Assembly (NCBI RefSeq): GCF_000482845.1
Contig: NZ_AXWV01000047.1
Coordinates: forward strand, 1-33,552
Direction: 5' to 3'
Source: Anaerobiospirillum succiniciproducens DSM 6400
Lineage (GTDB): Bacteria > Pseudomonadota > Gammaproteobacteria > Enterobacterales > Succinivibrionaceae
DNA length: 33,552 nt
Positions 9,115-17,394 of this stretch are shown here, in pieces (within the stretch, counting starts at the first letter, position 1; each line of letters starts with the position of its first letter). Both the position numbers and the translations under genes were made by a program. The notes beneath the pieces were generated by a model. That model did no database searches, was not told the DNA's origin, and saw nothing but the letters and a program-made list of their open reading frames with translations.

Positions 9115-9302
9115 GCTATCCCCAAAAATGATGCTCGCTGAGCGTTATCTATGTTGCCCGTCATTATGCACATATAGCGCTATTAACATAACATTTATAA
9201 GTATCCATAACCTACTAGCCTCACCTAAATAAGTCTTCTTAAGCGAGTTATCACCAAGATTGGCCCCATCAGTCACCTTGGGAGTGTCCAGTCTTTTTGT
9301 GG

Positions 9303-9334
9303 AGCCCAAAATAAAGGCACCTCCTTGGGTGCCT
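9303..9334 (-). terminator. Intrinsic terminator of the ugd-uxs operon
   Basis: Stem AGGCACC (9315-9321) / GGTGCCT (9328-9334) with a 6-base loop. On the minus strand it is followed by TTTATTTTGGG. It lies about 70 bp downstream of the decarboxylase stop. Confidence 0.8.
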
Positions 9335-9402
9335 GTTTAGTAATGGATTAGCTAAGGCTCTTGCTGCCATAAAAAGTACAAAAGCCTGCGTGCAAATGCC
9401 GC

Positions 9403-10377
9403 CTATTTGATGCGGCCTAACTTTACAAGCTTTTGCTTGAAGTAGGCAATGGACTTATCTAAGCCCTCATCAAGCTTAATGACTGGCTCCCATCCAAGCT
9501 TTTCTTTGGCCAAAGCAATGTCTGGACGACGAACCTTAGGATCATCAGACGGCAGATCTTTATACACCACCTTCGATGGAGTATCGATCTTGGCAACTAC
9601 CTTCTCAGCTAGCTCTTTAATCGTGAACTCGCCAGGGTTACCTAAGTTTACAGGACCGGTAAAGGAGGTGTCAGACTCCATCATGGCAATGATGCCACGT
9701 ACGAGATCGTCTACAAAGCAAAAAGATCTTGTCTGTGAGCCATCGCCATAGATAGTAATATCCTTACCCTCTAAAGCTTGGCAGATGAAGTTTGAGACCA
9801 CGCGACCATCATCAGGGTCCATGAAGGTGCCATAAGTATTGAAGATACGAATGACTTTAATCTTTGCCCCCATATGACGGCTGTAATCAAAGAAGATACT
9901 CTCGGCGCAACGCTTACCCTCATCATAACAGGCACGAATACCATTTGGATTGACGTTACCTAAGTAAGTTTCTTTTTGAGGATGAACTAAAGGATCGCCA
10001 TAAACTTCCGATGTGGAGGCTTGCAAGATCACAGCATCATGTTTGATCGCAAGATCAAGCACGTTAAAAGCACCATAAACACAGGTCTTAGTGGTATCAA
10101 GTGAGTGCTTACCCTGATAGGCTGGAGGGCTAGCAGGACAGGCAAGATTGTAAATGCGGTCAAGCTTTACGCCCTGCAACTTCTCTATTGAGTCGAGACG
10201 GTTACAGATATCATGCTCAATAAAGCAAAACTCGCTCTTATCCATTAGCTCTTGGACATTATCTAAAGAGCCAGTGTAGTTGTTATCTAAGCAAAAAACT
10301 TGATGCCCTTGCTTAACTAACTCACGGCAGAGATTAGAGCCGATAAAACCAGTGCCACCAGTTACAAGAATATTCAT
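9403..10377 (-). CDS. uxs: UDP-glucuronate decarboxylase (UDP-xylose synthase)
   Basis: A 324-residue extended short-chain dehydrogenase/reductase. The N-terminus has the NAD-binding glycine motif [19 protein letters not shown] (about 81-88), TSEVYGDP (about 122-129) and the catalytic Y151-x3-K155 in YDEGKR are hallmarks of the UDP-glucuronate decarboxylase family, which oxidises C4, releases CO2 and reduces the intermediate to UDP-xylose using bound NAD. Length matches single-domain bacterial and plant cytosolic forms, not the bifunctional ArnA. The gene begins 29 bp after ugd, which makes its substrate, so the pair converts UDP-glucose to UDP-xylose. A UDP-4-keto-pentose by-product is possible in bacterial members. 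It is followed by a terminator. The UDP-xylose is probably consumed by the opposing glycosyltransferases; that link is inferred from position. Confidence 0.92.
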   Translation of the reverse strand: MNILVTGGTGFIGSNLCRELVKQGHQVFCLDNNYTGSLDNVQELMDKSEFCFIEHDICNRLDSIEKLQGVKLDRIYNLACPASPPAYQGKHSLDTTKTCVYGAFNVLDLAIKHDAVILQASTSEVYGDPLVHPQKETYLGNVNPNGIRACYDEGKRCAESIFFDYSRHMGAKIKVIRIFNTYGTFMDPDDGRVVSNFICQALEGKDITIYGDGSQTRSFCFVDDLVRGIIAMMESDTSFTGPVNLGNPGEFTIKELAEKVVAKIDTPSKVVYKDLPSDDPKVRRPDIALAKEKLGWEPVIKLDEGLDKSIAYFKQKLVKLGRIK

Positions 10378-10406
10378 GCAAAATCCTTAGGCTATCTAAC
10401 TGTGTA

Positions 10407-11744
10407 CTACTTGGTAGTGCTAATGCCAACACCTGAGTATCTAAAACCAAGCTCCCTAGCTTGAGCAGGGTTTAACATGTTACGACAATCGACAATACAA
10501 TGGTGTCGCATACGCTCGTAAGCTTGCTTTAAATCAAGATCTCTAAACTCTGGCCACTCAGTTAAGATCGCCAAAACATCAGCCCCGTCACAAGCCTCTT
10601 CTTTACACTTGGTAAAGGTAATGCGGCTTAAGTTTTCACCAAAGAGTTCTTTGGAGTTTTCCATAGCTTGAGGATCGTATACACGTAAGGTTAAATTAAA
10701 GTCTTGCTCTAAAAGCTGAGAGATGATTTGAATAGCTGGCGAGGTACGACAATCATCAGTACCCTCTTTAAAAGCCAGTCCTAAAATGCCTACGACCATG
10801 TTAGTTTCTGCCTTTGGCAGATGGTTAAAAATACGCTCGGCCATAGCATTAATGCGCTGATTATTGCCATTAATCGTGGCCTGAATAATGGTCATGTTAA
10901 GACCATTCTGACGGGCCATAAAATCCATAGCCATTGTATCTTTAGGGAAGCAAGAGCCACCAAAACCAGGGCCTGGATTTAAGAAAGCTGCACCAATGCG
11001 TTTATCTAAACCCATACCAGTGGCAACTTCATAAATATCGGCACCAGTCTTTTCGCAAAAGTCTGCCATCTCATTGATGAAGTGAATCTTGGTAGCTAAA
11101 AATGAATTGGAGGCGTATTTGATAGTCTCACTTGAACGTGTGTTGACGCATAAGACTTTAGTTTTATGGCTCTTTTCTAACAGCGGAGCATAGAGCTCAG
11201 AGATAACGTCCTTAGCTCTTTGTGTATCAGCACCAACAATGATGCGATCTGGGTTAAAGAAGTCGTAAACAGCATAACCCTCACGCAAAAACTCTGGTAG
11301 CGAGACCACATCAAAGTCTGCGTTTTTATTGCTCTTTTCAATAAGTCCTTGAACCATATCAGCAGTTCCGACTGGTACAGTTGATTTATTAGCAATCACG
11401 GTATAGCCATTTAAGTATGGAGAAAGCTCAGTCGCTGCAGCATAAAGATAGCGCATGTCAGCTTCGTGAGTGACAGGATGCGGAGGTGTGCCTACAGCTA
11501 AAATCACAATATCCGCCTGACTAACACCCTCTTGCATGGAATCAGTAAAACGGATGGTTCCTTTTTGATAATTCTTTTTTAAAAGATCTTCAAGCCCCTC
11601 TTCATAAAGGGTTACTTTACCCTCTTTAAGAGCCTTAATCTTGCTCAGCTCGCGGTCGATGCAAATAACCTGATGGCCAAGCTCGGCAAGACCTACACCT
11701 GTAGGCAGTCCTACATAGCCGGTGCCAACAATAGCAACGTTCAT
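10407..11744 (-). CDS. ugd: UDP-glucose 6-dehydrogenase
   Basis: A 445-residue NAD-dependent enzyme that oxidises UDP-glucose twice to UDP-glucuronate in the cytoplasm. The N-terminal Rossmann motif is VAIVGTGYVGLPTGVGL. A central helical domain holds SNSFLATKIHFINE. The catalytic cysteine is about residue 265 in GFGGSCFPKDT. The C-terminal UDP-binding domain has ILGLAFKEGTDDCRTSP. The start is the ATG at 11744, with GGTGA about 6 bases upstream; the frame could start at a GTG at 11753, but that codon lies within the ribosome site. Length is typical of the UDP-glucose/GDP-mannose dehydrogenase family. It heads a two-gene operon with the decarboxylase, so UDP-xylose, not only UDP-glucuronate, is the likely end product. 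Confidence 0.95.
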   Translation of the reverse strand: MNVAIVGTGYVGLPTGVGLAELGHQVICIDRELSKIKALKEGKVTLYEEGLEDLLKKNYQKGTIRFTDSMQEGVSQADIVILAVGTPPHPVTHEADMRYLYAAATELSPYLNGYTVIANKSTVPVGTADMVQGLIEKSNKNADFDVVSLPEFLREGYAVYDFFNPDRIIVGADTQRAKDVISELYAPLLEKSHKTKVLCVNTRSSETIKYASNSFLATKIHFINEMADFCEKTGADIYEVATGMGLDKRIGAAFLNPGPGFGGSCFPKDTMAMDFMARQNGLNMTIIQATINGNNQRINAMAERIFNHLPKAETNMVVGILGLAFKEGTDDCRTSPAIQIISQLLEQDFNLTLRVYDPQAMENSKELFGENLSRITFTKCKEEACDGADVLAILTEWPEFRDLDLKQAYERMRHHCIVDCRNMLNPAQARELGFRYSGVGISTTK

Positions 11745-12156
11745 GATTTTCACCAGTTATGCCCCCATCAGACACACTTATCCAAGCATCCAAGTGTAAA
11801 AGAACCAAATAAAACCTTGTTCTAAAACGATTTAAGGTACACGTATGCGCTTAGCTGCAACACTTAGTGCTGAGCAAAACAACATGCTAAATACCTAATA
11901 CGACTGTTCAAAGCACCCCAAGCACAATCGCTTGCGATGATGTCACCATCAAGACAACTTAGACAAAGCTATGGGAGGCTGATACACAGCCTGAGCCATG
12001 TATTCAAAATAAGATAATGCAATTACTGCTAACTTATACTAAGGCCCGTAGGCTGCAGCATAAGATGCAAACTTAATCATATCATTAGATTGCACATAGC
12101 ATCTGCAAAACGGCACTTTTCTGTTAATTGCTCTAGCTATAAAGCCACCATGGCAG
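11745..12156. other. Intergenic, upstream of ugd
   Basis: No gene, RNA or strong hairpin is seen. Promoters for ugd (minus) and possibly pepB (plus) must lie between 11745 and 12469, but none is clear. Short frames at 12039-12260, 12090-12272 and 12304-12570 are rejected as shadows of the repeat below or of pepB. Confidence 0.5.
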
Positions 12157-12240
12157 AGCTCTCTGCCCAAGTTATACAACTTCATGCCCATACACCACAG
12201 CTCTCTGCCCAAGTTATGCCACTTAATGCCCATACACCGC
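12157..12240. repeat. Two tandem copies of a 42 bp unit
   Basis: Copy 1 is 12157-12198 and copy 2 is 12199-12240. Both begin AGCTCTCTGCCCAAGTTAT and end ATGCCCATACACC. They differ at a few positions. The array lies in the gap between ugd and pepB, about 230 bp upstream of pepB. Confidence 0.85.
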
Positions 12241-12469
12241 AGCCCTTGTACAAGATACACATTAGCAACTAAGCTAGCTAATCATCGCAGCTGCCCGCAT
12301 TTGTCAGGCGCAATGTGATTCATTTTGCATATCTAAGATGCAAGTTTGCAGGCAAGCACTGCATATGCACGTTAAAGGCATTACAATAGCAATATCAACT
12401 CCATGCTCATAAGTTAATCCATACTCTTGATGGGCATGTGGTTGCTGTAATTTTAGGGATTGAAAGCTA

Positions 12470-13834
12470 ATGACTAAGATCGAAATCCTCGGCCTTAATA
12501 ATGCCGATGATAGTTTCTTTAAGGTAAAACTTACTTGTGGCAAGGCTCCAGAGTGCTTTGCTGAAGGCACTAACTCTGTTCCGAATGCACAGGGTGGCTT
12601 TGATATCTTTGTTGATAAGCAAGACAGCCGTTATTTACAAAAAGCAGGCCGTACTGTGGGTGCTTTAGGCTTATCCAAGGTTTGCGTGCTTGTCGACGAT
12701 AAGGCTGATATTAAGCTTGATGCTATGGGTGCTGCTCAGTTTGTTATCGGTATGTACTCTGAAGCTTTAGAGCGTACTGGTATGAGCGTAGCTTTTGACT
12801 TAAACGAAGCTAACCTTGCCTCAGCTCGTCGTGATGTTGAGTTCATTACCTTAAGTCGTATCTTTGCCAACAGCGCCAATAACCTCTACCACACTGTTGA
12901 TCTAGTAACTAAATACTACAACGCTCTTGAAGAGGCCTTTAAGAAGTTTGGCGGTAAGGGCGAGCTCTCCTTTAAGGTTTTAAAGAAAGGCGATAAGGTC
13001 TTTGATGAAGAGTGCATTGGACTTCAGACTGTAGGCAAAAGCTCAGTAAATGAACCATGCCTTGGCATCATTGACTATGTCGGTGAGGGTGCATCAAAAG
13101 ATAAGGTTGATTTTGCCTTAGTGGGTAAAGGCATTGCCTTTGACACCGGCGGTAACGACATGAAGAGCTCCAATTTCATGGAGACCATGCGTACTGATAA
13201 GTCAGGCCTTATCTATGTAGCCGCTGCAACCGTATTAGCTGCAACCATGGGTGCATCTAAGCATATCCGCTGCTACATGCCATGTGCTGAAAACATGGTA
13301 TCTGGCAGTGCTATGGTTCCAGGCGACATTATTACCTACCCTAACAAGGTTTCAGTTGAGATCGGTAACACCGACGCTGAGGGTCGTCTTATCTTAGCTG
13401 ATGCACTGCTGCAGGCAGCTAAAGACAAGCCATCATTCATCCTGGATGCTGCTACCTTAACTGGTGCTGCTAAGATCGCTATCGGCCGTGATATGTGCGC
13501 TATTTTATGCCGCAACAACAAGGTCGATGAGCAGCTTGAGCAAGCCTTTAACTACACCAAGGAAGAGTACTGGCTACTGCCAATGCGTGAGTACCACAAG
13601 CGCTATATCACCGCGCGTCGTGCTGACATATCTAACACTGGTCATGGTGATGGTGCTCCAGGTGCCTCTACTGCTGCTGCATTCTTATCATTCTTTGTGC
13701 AGCCCGATCAGAAGTGGACTCACCTTGACTTATCTAATGCCTACCAAGCCGATAGCTCACCATACTTAGCTCCTGGCTCTACTGGCAATACCGTGTACGC
13801 CCTTGCCCATTGGCTGGTTGGCGCTCACTACTAA
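12470..13834 (+). CDS. pepB: PepB-type M17 metallo-aminopeptidase
   Basis: A 454-residue cytosolic leucyl aminopeptidase of family M17, which removes N-terminal residues from peptides using two divalent metals. The catalytic C-terminal domain carries VGKGIAFDTGGNDMK (metal-binding Lys and Asp), an MRTDKSG segment (Asp) and the M17 signature NTDAEGRL near residue 302 (Asp and Glu ligands, active-site Arg). The wording around these motifs is closer to PepB than to PepA. It is slightly longer than E. coli PepB. The ATG follows AGGGA at some distance. cobB starts 55 bp downstream with no terminator between, so the two may be co-transcribed. Confidence 0.9.
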   Translation: MTKIEILGLNNADDSFFKVKLTCGKAPECFAEGTNSVPNAQGGFDIFVDKQDSRYLQKAGRTVGALGLSKVCVLVDDKADIKLDAMGAAQFVIGMYSEALERTGMSVAFDLNEANLASARRDVEFITLSRIFANSANNLYHTVDLVTKYYNALEEAFKKFGGKGELSFKVLKKGDKVFDEECIGLQTVGKSSVNEPCLGIIDYVGEGASKDKVDFALVGKGIAFDTGGNDMKSSNFMETMRTDKSGLIYVAAATVLAATMGASKHIRCYMPCAENMVSGSAMVPGDIITYPNKVSVEIGNTDAEGRLILADALLQAAKDKPSFILDAATLTGAAKIAIGRDMCAILCRNNKVDEQLEQAFNYTKEEYWLLPMREYHKRYITARRADISNTGHGDGAPGASTAAAFLSFFVQPDQKWTHLDLSNAYQADSSPYLAPGSTGNTVYALAHWLVGAHY

Positions 13835-13889
13835 AGCTCTGCCTAGGCTTATTGTGACTGCACTTATGTAAGTGCATAAGGATTGTTTT

Positions 13890-14621
13890 ATGAAGTACTC
13901 CAGAATTGCTGTTCTTACAGGTGCTGGAATCTCGGCAGAATCTGGTATTCCAGTATTCCGCTCAGAAGATGGCCTTTGGGAAAACCACCGTGTTGAAGAT
14001 GTCGCAACCTATGAAGGCTTCCTGCGCAATAAGCCTTTAGTGCACACCTTCTACAATGACAGACGCCGTGCCTGTAAGACTAAGGTGCCAAATCAAGGCC
14101 ACTTAGCTCTTACTAAGCTGCAGCAAGGCATTGAAGCTAAAGGTGGCAAGGTAACTATCATCACGCAAAACATTGATGATTTGCACGAGAAAGCTAAATC
14201 ACATGACATTATTCATATGCACGGTGAGCTCAATAAGCTTTGGTGCGAAGCATGTGATACACGCTTTGAGTATTTAGAAGACTCTAGTACTGATCTTAAG
14301 TGCCCACATTGTGGCAAAGCTGCCTTACGTCCTGACATTGTTTGGTTTGGTGAAATACCTTACCGCATGGACGAGATTGAGGCATGTCTAACACAGTGTG
14401 ATCTGTTCTTATCCATCGGTACCTCAGGTGTGGTCTATCCAGCTGCTGGCTTCTCACGTATTTGCCGTTATGCTGGCGCTCCTTGTATTGAGTTCAACCT
14501 CAAGCCAAGTGAGGTACGTTCAAGCTTCACTCATGCGTTCTATGGCAAAGCTAGTCATACTTTGGATGTATTTACTGACTACCTCCTTGCACACGATGAG
14601 ATCCCAGACTCTATCGACTAA
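13890..14621 (+). CDS. cobB: Sirtuin protein deacylase CobB
   Basis: A 243-residue NAD-dependent lysine deacylase. The N-terminus has the Rossmann motif GAGISAESGIP. Residues 92-98 hold TQNIDDL, His111 in HMHGEL is the catalytic base, and a zinc ribbon is formed by C119-x2-C122 and C138-x2-C141. The FYNDRRR segment provides Tyr55 and Arg58, the pair that lets CobB-like sirtuins accept succinyl as well as acetyl lysine. The ATG at 13890 has AAGGA 7 bases upstream, so the GTG at 13872 is rejected. It is expected in the cytoplasm, reversing acylation of metabolic enzymes such as acetyl-CoA synthetase. Confidence 0.95.
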   Translation: MKYSRIAVLTGAGISAESGIPVFRSEDGLWENHRVEDVATYEGFLRNKPLVHTFYNDRRRACKTKVPNQGHLALTKLQQGIEAKGGKVTIITQNIDDLHEKAKSHDIIHMHGELNKLWCEACDTRFEYLEDSSTDLKCPHCGKAALRPDIVWFGEIPYRMDEIEACLTQCDLFLSIGTSGVVYPAAGFSRICRYAGAPCIEFNLKPSEVRSSFTHAFYGKASHTLDVFTDYLLAHDEIPDSID

Positions 14622-14995
14622 AGTATCGCTATAGTTAATTGCTGTTAATTACTTCTCGCGCAGCGGCCTAAACAAGACCAACACCTGTCTACACCTAACC
14701 TGCCGCTGCCATTTTATAACCAATATCTACACCGTCTGATTAAGCCACAACCTTGCTGCAGTTGCTAGTAACTTTAAGATCGCAGCGCCCGCGCCAATGC
14801 AATAGCAATTATCTTTTAACCCTCTACCCCATAAGCTCCTGATCTTTACAAAAGCACTTATTCTCCCGCGCTACTATGGCTATTTGTCAGCGCTTATGAG
14901 TTTTAGTGCATATGCGTTAAAATAGACGCCGTCGTTAATAACACAGCTTAGCTCTAACATGTCTTGATGGCCTATTGAGCTCACTGGAGAAGTAT
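14622..14995. other. Intergenic between cobB and the ArsR-type regulator
   Basis: No gene is seen. The only notable structure is the dyad at 14901-14922, listed separately. No clear terminator follows cobB. Confidence 0.5.
14901..14922. promoter_or_regulatory. Candidate operator, 22 bp imperfect palindrome
   Basis: Half-sites TTTTAGTGCAT and ATGCGTTAAAA form a dyad matching at 9 of 11 positions, centred on CATATG, about 75 bp upstream of the metal-sensor gene. SmtB/ArsR regulators usually repress their own promoter through AT-rich dyads of about this size, so autoregulation is plausible but unproven. The right arm overlaps a possible -10 (TAAAAT). Confidence 0.4.
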
Positions 14996-15457
14996 ATGCT
15001 CGAAACAAGTAAGAAGCGCAAGAAAGCGCCGTCTAAGAAAAAGGAAGTGCTTGATAAGCAAGTACTTACTGAAGAAGACGTCGTCGACAGCTCAGATTGC
15101 GACGAGATCGAGTGTACTTGTACCTGTACTTGCCCAAGCTGCCATCACATTAGTCATGCTTTTACTGAAGAGCTTTCTGACGAGGATATTGAGGATCTGT
15201 CCTTATTTTTTAAGGCTCTTGCAGATCCAAGCCGTCTTAAGATCGTCGTATCGCTACTGCGCCACGGACAGCTGTCAGTAAGTGAGATCGCTAAAGAGTG
15301 TGACTCCACGGTATCAGCAACCTCACATCAGCTAGCGCAATTAAGAATGCATAAGCTCGTTAGTGTTAAACGACAAGGCCTCCGCAACATTTACAAGCTC
15401 TGTGATTTCCATATTTCAGCGGGTGTAAAACTCGCCATTGAACATATCAAAGAATAG
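14996..15457 (+). CDS. SmtB/ArsR-family metal-sensing repressor (probably zinc)
   Basis: A 153-residue winged-helix repressor. Residues 60-153 form the ArsR domain: LADPSRLKIVVSLL, the recognition helix TVSATSHQLAQL and the wing VKRQGLRNIYKL. The last helix has Asp137, His139, His150 and Glu153, the spacing (D-x-H-x10-H-x2-E) of the alpha-5 zinc site of SmtB/ZiaR. The ELCVC thiol motif of CadC/ArsR is absent from the DNA-binding helix (QLSVSE). An unusual extension precedes the domain: a Lys-rich start, then six cysteines between 35 and 49 (CTCTCTCPSC) followed by HH, a likely second metal-binding patch. The ATG at 14996 has GGAGA just upstream, preferred to TTG 14975. No metal efflux gene is adjacent; the next gene is a cysteine desulfurase. 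Confidence 0.88.
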   Translation: MLETSKKRKKAPSKKKEVLDKQVLTEEDVVDSSDCDEIECTCTCTCPSCHHISHAFTEELSDEDIEDLSLFFKALADPSRLKIVVSLLRHGQLSVSEIAKECDSTVSATSHQLAQLRMHKLVSVKRQGLRNIYKLCDFHISAGVKLAIEHIKE

Positions 15458-15535
15458 CACTGTGACAAAAGAGCTTGGTTAAGCTCAATACTTTACCAAC
15501 AAGAGCCCCTGCTAACATTAAGGCCTACATTTTTG

Positions 15536-15561
15536 CATAGCCCATCTTGATGGGCGCTATG
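15536..15561 (+). promoter_or_regulatory. Hairpin just ahead of the desulfurase ribosome site
   Basis: Stem CATAG+CCCA (15536-15544) pairs with TGGG+CTATG (15551-15561), with a 2-base bulge and a 6-base loop. It ends 9 bases before the GAGAAG ribosome site of the next gene. There is no T-run. It could be an RNA control element or an operator dyad. A second hairpin (GAGCTT/AAGCTC, 15471-15486) follows the regulator's stop. Confidence 0.4.
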
Positions 15562-15577
15562 AGATTTCGAGAAGAAC

Positions 15578-16768
15578 ATGCAAGCTAAAACAGCCCCAAA
15601 GCTACCTGTTTACTTAGATAACGCCGCCTCCACTCCTATGGATCAGCGCGTTATCGACGCTATGGTCAAATGCCTTTCTTACGAGGGCATTTTTGGTAAC
15701 AGTGCCTCTAAAGACCACGTCTATGGTTGGCAAGCAGCTGAGGTGATTGATAATGCTCGCGACCAAATTGCCCTAGCTATTGGTTGTTCTCCTCTTGAGA
15801 TCATCTTTACCTCTGGAGCCACCGAGAGCAATAACTTTGCAATCAAGGGACTAGCACGTGCCTTAAACAAAGCAGGTGACAAGCGCAAGACTATCATCAC
15901 TTCATCAATTGAGCACAAGGCCGTAATTGAAAGCGCTACTGCTTTAGAGTGCGAGGGATTTGTAGTCAAACTTATTCGTCCACGCACCGATGGCACCATT
16001 ACTCCTGAAATGCTCGATGAGGCTATGGATGAGAATGTATTTCTCGTCTCCATCTCTCAGGCTAATAGCGTGCTCGGCTCGATGAACGATATCAATGCCT
16101 TAGCCGAAGTTGCACATAAATACGGTGCTCTCTACCACTCTGACTGCGCACAAAGCAATGCGTTAATACCTCTTGATTTAGACCATTCTTTAGTTGACAT
16201 GGTGACCCTTACACCAGAGAAGATCTATGGTCCAAAAGGTATTGGTGCACTTTATCTCAAGCGTAGCAGCAATATCGAGCTTGATCCTCTTATCTCGGGC
16301 GGTGGTCATGAAAAGGGGCTGCGTGGTGGCACCCCTGCTACCCATCAGATCGCAGCTATGGGCGAGGCTTTTGCCATTATGCAAAAGGAGCGCACTAAGG
16401 TGTGTGAGCATCTTGAGTCATTAAAGATGCGTCTTATTGCAGGCCTTAAAGAAATACCTGGTGCTCATATCAATGGCTATATGGAAGGTACAGACACCCC
16501 TCATCTTCCTGGCATCGTATCTGTAAGCTTTGATAAGGTTGAGGGAAAGTTCTTAATCCCAACTATCCGTGGTGTAGCCGTATCATCTGGCTCAGCCTGC
16601 TCGTCAAGTGTGGTTAAGCCAAGTTACATCCTAACTGAGACTGGCCACTCTGATGAGTTAGCTATGGCATCTATCCGTCTGTCCATCGGCCGCTTTAATA
16701 CCGAAGAAGACATCGACACCGCCCTCAAGGCAATAGCCAACGCAGTTAATATGCTGCGCAAAGCCTAG
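15578..16768 (+). CDS. Cysteine desulfurase, divergent NifS/IscS type
   Basis: A 396-residue PLP enzyme of the fold-type I desulfurase family, which takes sulfur from cysteine for Fe-S clusters or thiolation. Conserved parts: YLDNAAST, the His113 segment SSIEHKAV, SDCAQS (Asp and Gln contacting PLP), the PLP lysine K215 in KIYGPKG, and the persulfide cysteine C341 in SSGSACSSS. Departures from IscS: the residue before the PLP lysine is Glu (TPEK) where the family has His (SGHK), and the usual NNEIG loop reads NSVLG. An active enzyme is likely because Lys, Cys and His are kept, but this is a specialised paralogue, not a standard IscS. No iscU, iscA or nif scaffold gene is adjacent. It lies 120 bp after the metal-sensor gene, so metal-dependent control is possible. 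Confidence 0.85.
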   Translation: MQAKTAPKLPVYLDNAASTPMDQRVIDAMVKCLSYEGIFGNSASKDHVYGWQAAEVIDNARDQIALAIGCSPLEIIFTSGATESNNFAIKGLARALNKAGDKRKTIITSSIEHKAVIESATALECEGFVVKLIRPRTDGTITPEMLDEAMDENVFLVSISQANSVLGSMNDINALAEVAHKYGALYHSDCAQSNALIPLDLDHSLVDMVTLTPEKIYGPKGIGALYLKRSSNIELDPLISGGGHEKGLRGGTPATHQIAAMGEAFAIMQKERTKVCEHLESLKMRLIAGLKEIPGAHINGYMEGTDTPHLPGIVSVSFDKVEGKFLIPTIRGVAVSSGSACSSSVVKPSYILTETGHSDELAMASIRLSIGRFNTEEDIDTALKAIANAVNMLRKA

Positions 16769-16781
16769 ATCAAAGCAAAGC

Positions 16782-16821
16782 AGCCCCAAACGCATTTAAC
16801 CACTAAATTTTGGGGCTTTGT
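16782..16821 (+). terminator. Terminator-like hairpin after the desulfurase
   Basis: Stem AGCCCCAAA (16782-16790) / TTTGGGGCT (16809-16817) with an 18-base loop, 14 bases after the stop codon. The T-run is short (TTG), so it is a moderate terminator. Confidence 0.65.
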
Positions 16822-16930
16822 CACAATTTTGTAGCATATAACTTGTCCCTTTGGCCGCTAAGCACTATCATAAGCACATACTTTTTTTATTTTTTATTAT
16901 ATTTTGTATTTATTTTTGTCTATTTTTTTT

Positions 16931-17202
16931 AATCTTTTTGTATCTTTTTCCTAATCTTTTGTCTATTTTTTCCTAATCTTTTTGTATCTTTTTCCTAATC
17001 TTTTGTCTATTTTTCCCTAATCTTTTTGTATCTTTTTCCTAATCTTTTGTCTATTTTTTCCTAATCTTTTTGTATTTTTTTTCTAATCTTTTTGTATCTT
17101 TTTCCTAATCTTTTTGTATCTTTTTCCCAATCTTTTTGTATCTTTTTCCTAATCTTTTTGTATCTTTTTCCTAATCTTTTGTCTCTTTTTGTAATCTTTT
17201 TT
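16931..17202. repeat. T-rich tandem array, 22 bp unit, about 12 copies, phased T-tracts
   Basis: AATC recurs at 16931, 16953, 16975, 16997, 17019, 17041, 17063, 17085, 17107, 17129, 17151 and 17173, exactly 22 bp apart, then once more after 20 bp (17193). Type A units read AATCTTTTTGT then ATCTTTTTCCT, i.e. two near-copies of an 11 bp half-unit. Type B reads AATCTTTTGTC then TATTTTTTCCT. The first six units alternate A-B, a 44 bp higher-order repeat. Very T-rich DNA continues on both sides (16881-16930, 17203-17275). The array sits between two convergent genes, each with its own terminator before it, so it may be largely untranscribed. Confidence 0.93.
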
Positions 17203-17276
17203 GTAAATTTAGTTTTGTTTTTTTATTTTTTTGTATAAATATTTTGTCAATTAAAGATTTAATTACTTATTAATTA

Positions 17277-17328
17277 AAAAGCGCCATCAAATTGAGCCAT
17301 TGTTGCGACTCTTTTTGATAGCGCTTTT
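17277..17328. terminator. Terminator hairpin, mainly for the epimerase gene
   Basis: Arms AAAAGCGCCATCAAA (17277-17291) and TTTGATAGCGCTTTT (17314-17328) pair with a single C-A mismatch around a 22-base loop. On the minus strand the stem ends in GCGCTTTTTAATTAA. It lies 67 bp downstream of the epimerase stop. Confidence 0.75.
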
Positions 17329-17394
17329 CTTTTGCCTGCTGCGTTAATAGTCCCGTGATAACAGCAGCATCATGCTCGATATCAGGAATGACTC

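Noticed and set aside
12039-12272. Frames on both strands over the 42 bp repeat
   Set aside because: Products of the repeat, whose unit is a multiple of three; no ribosome sites.
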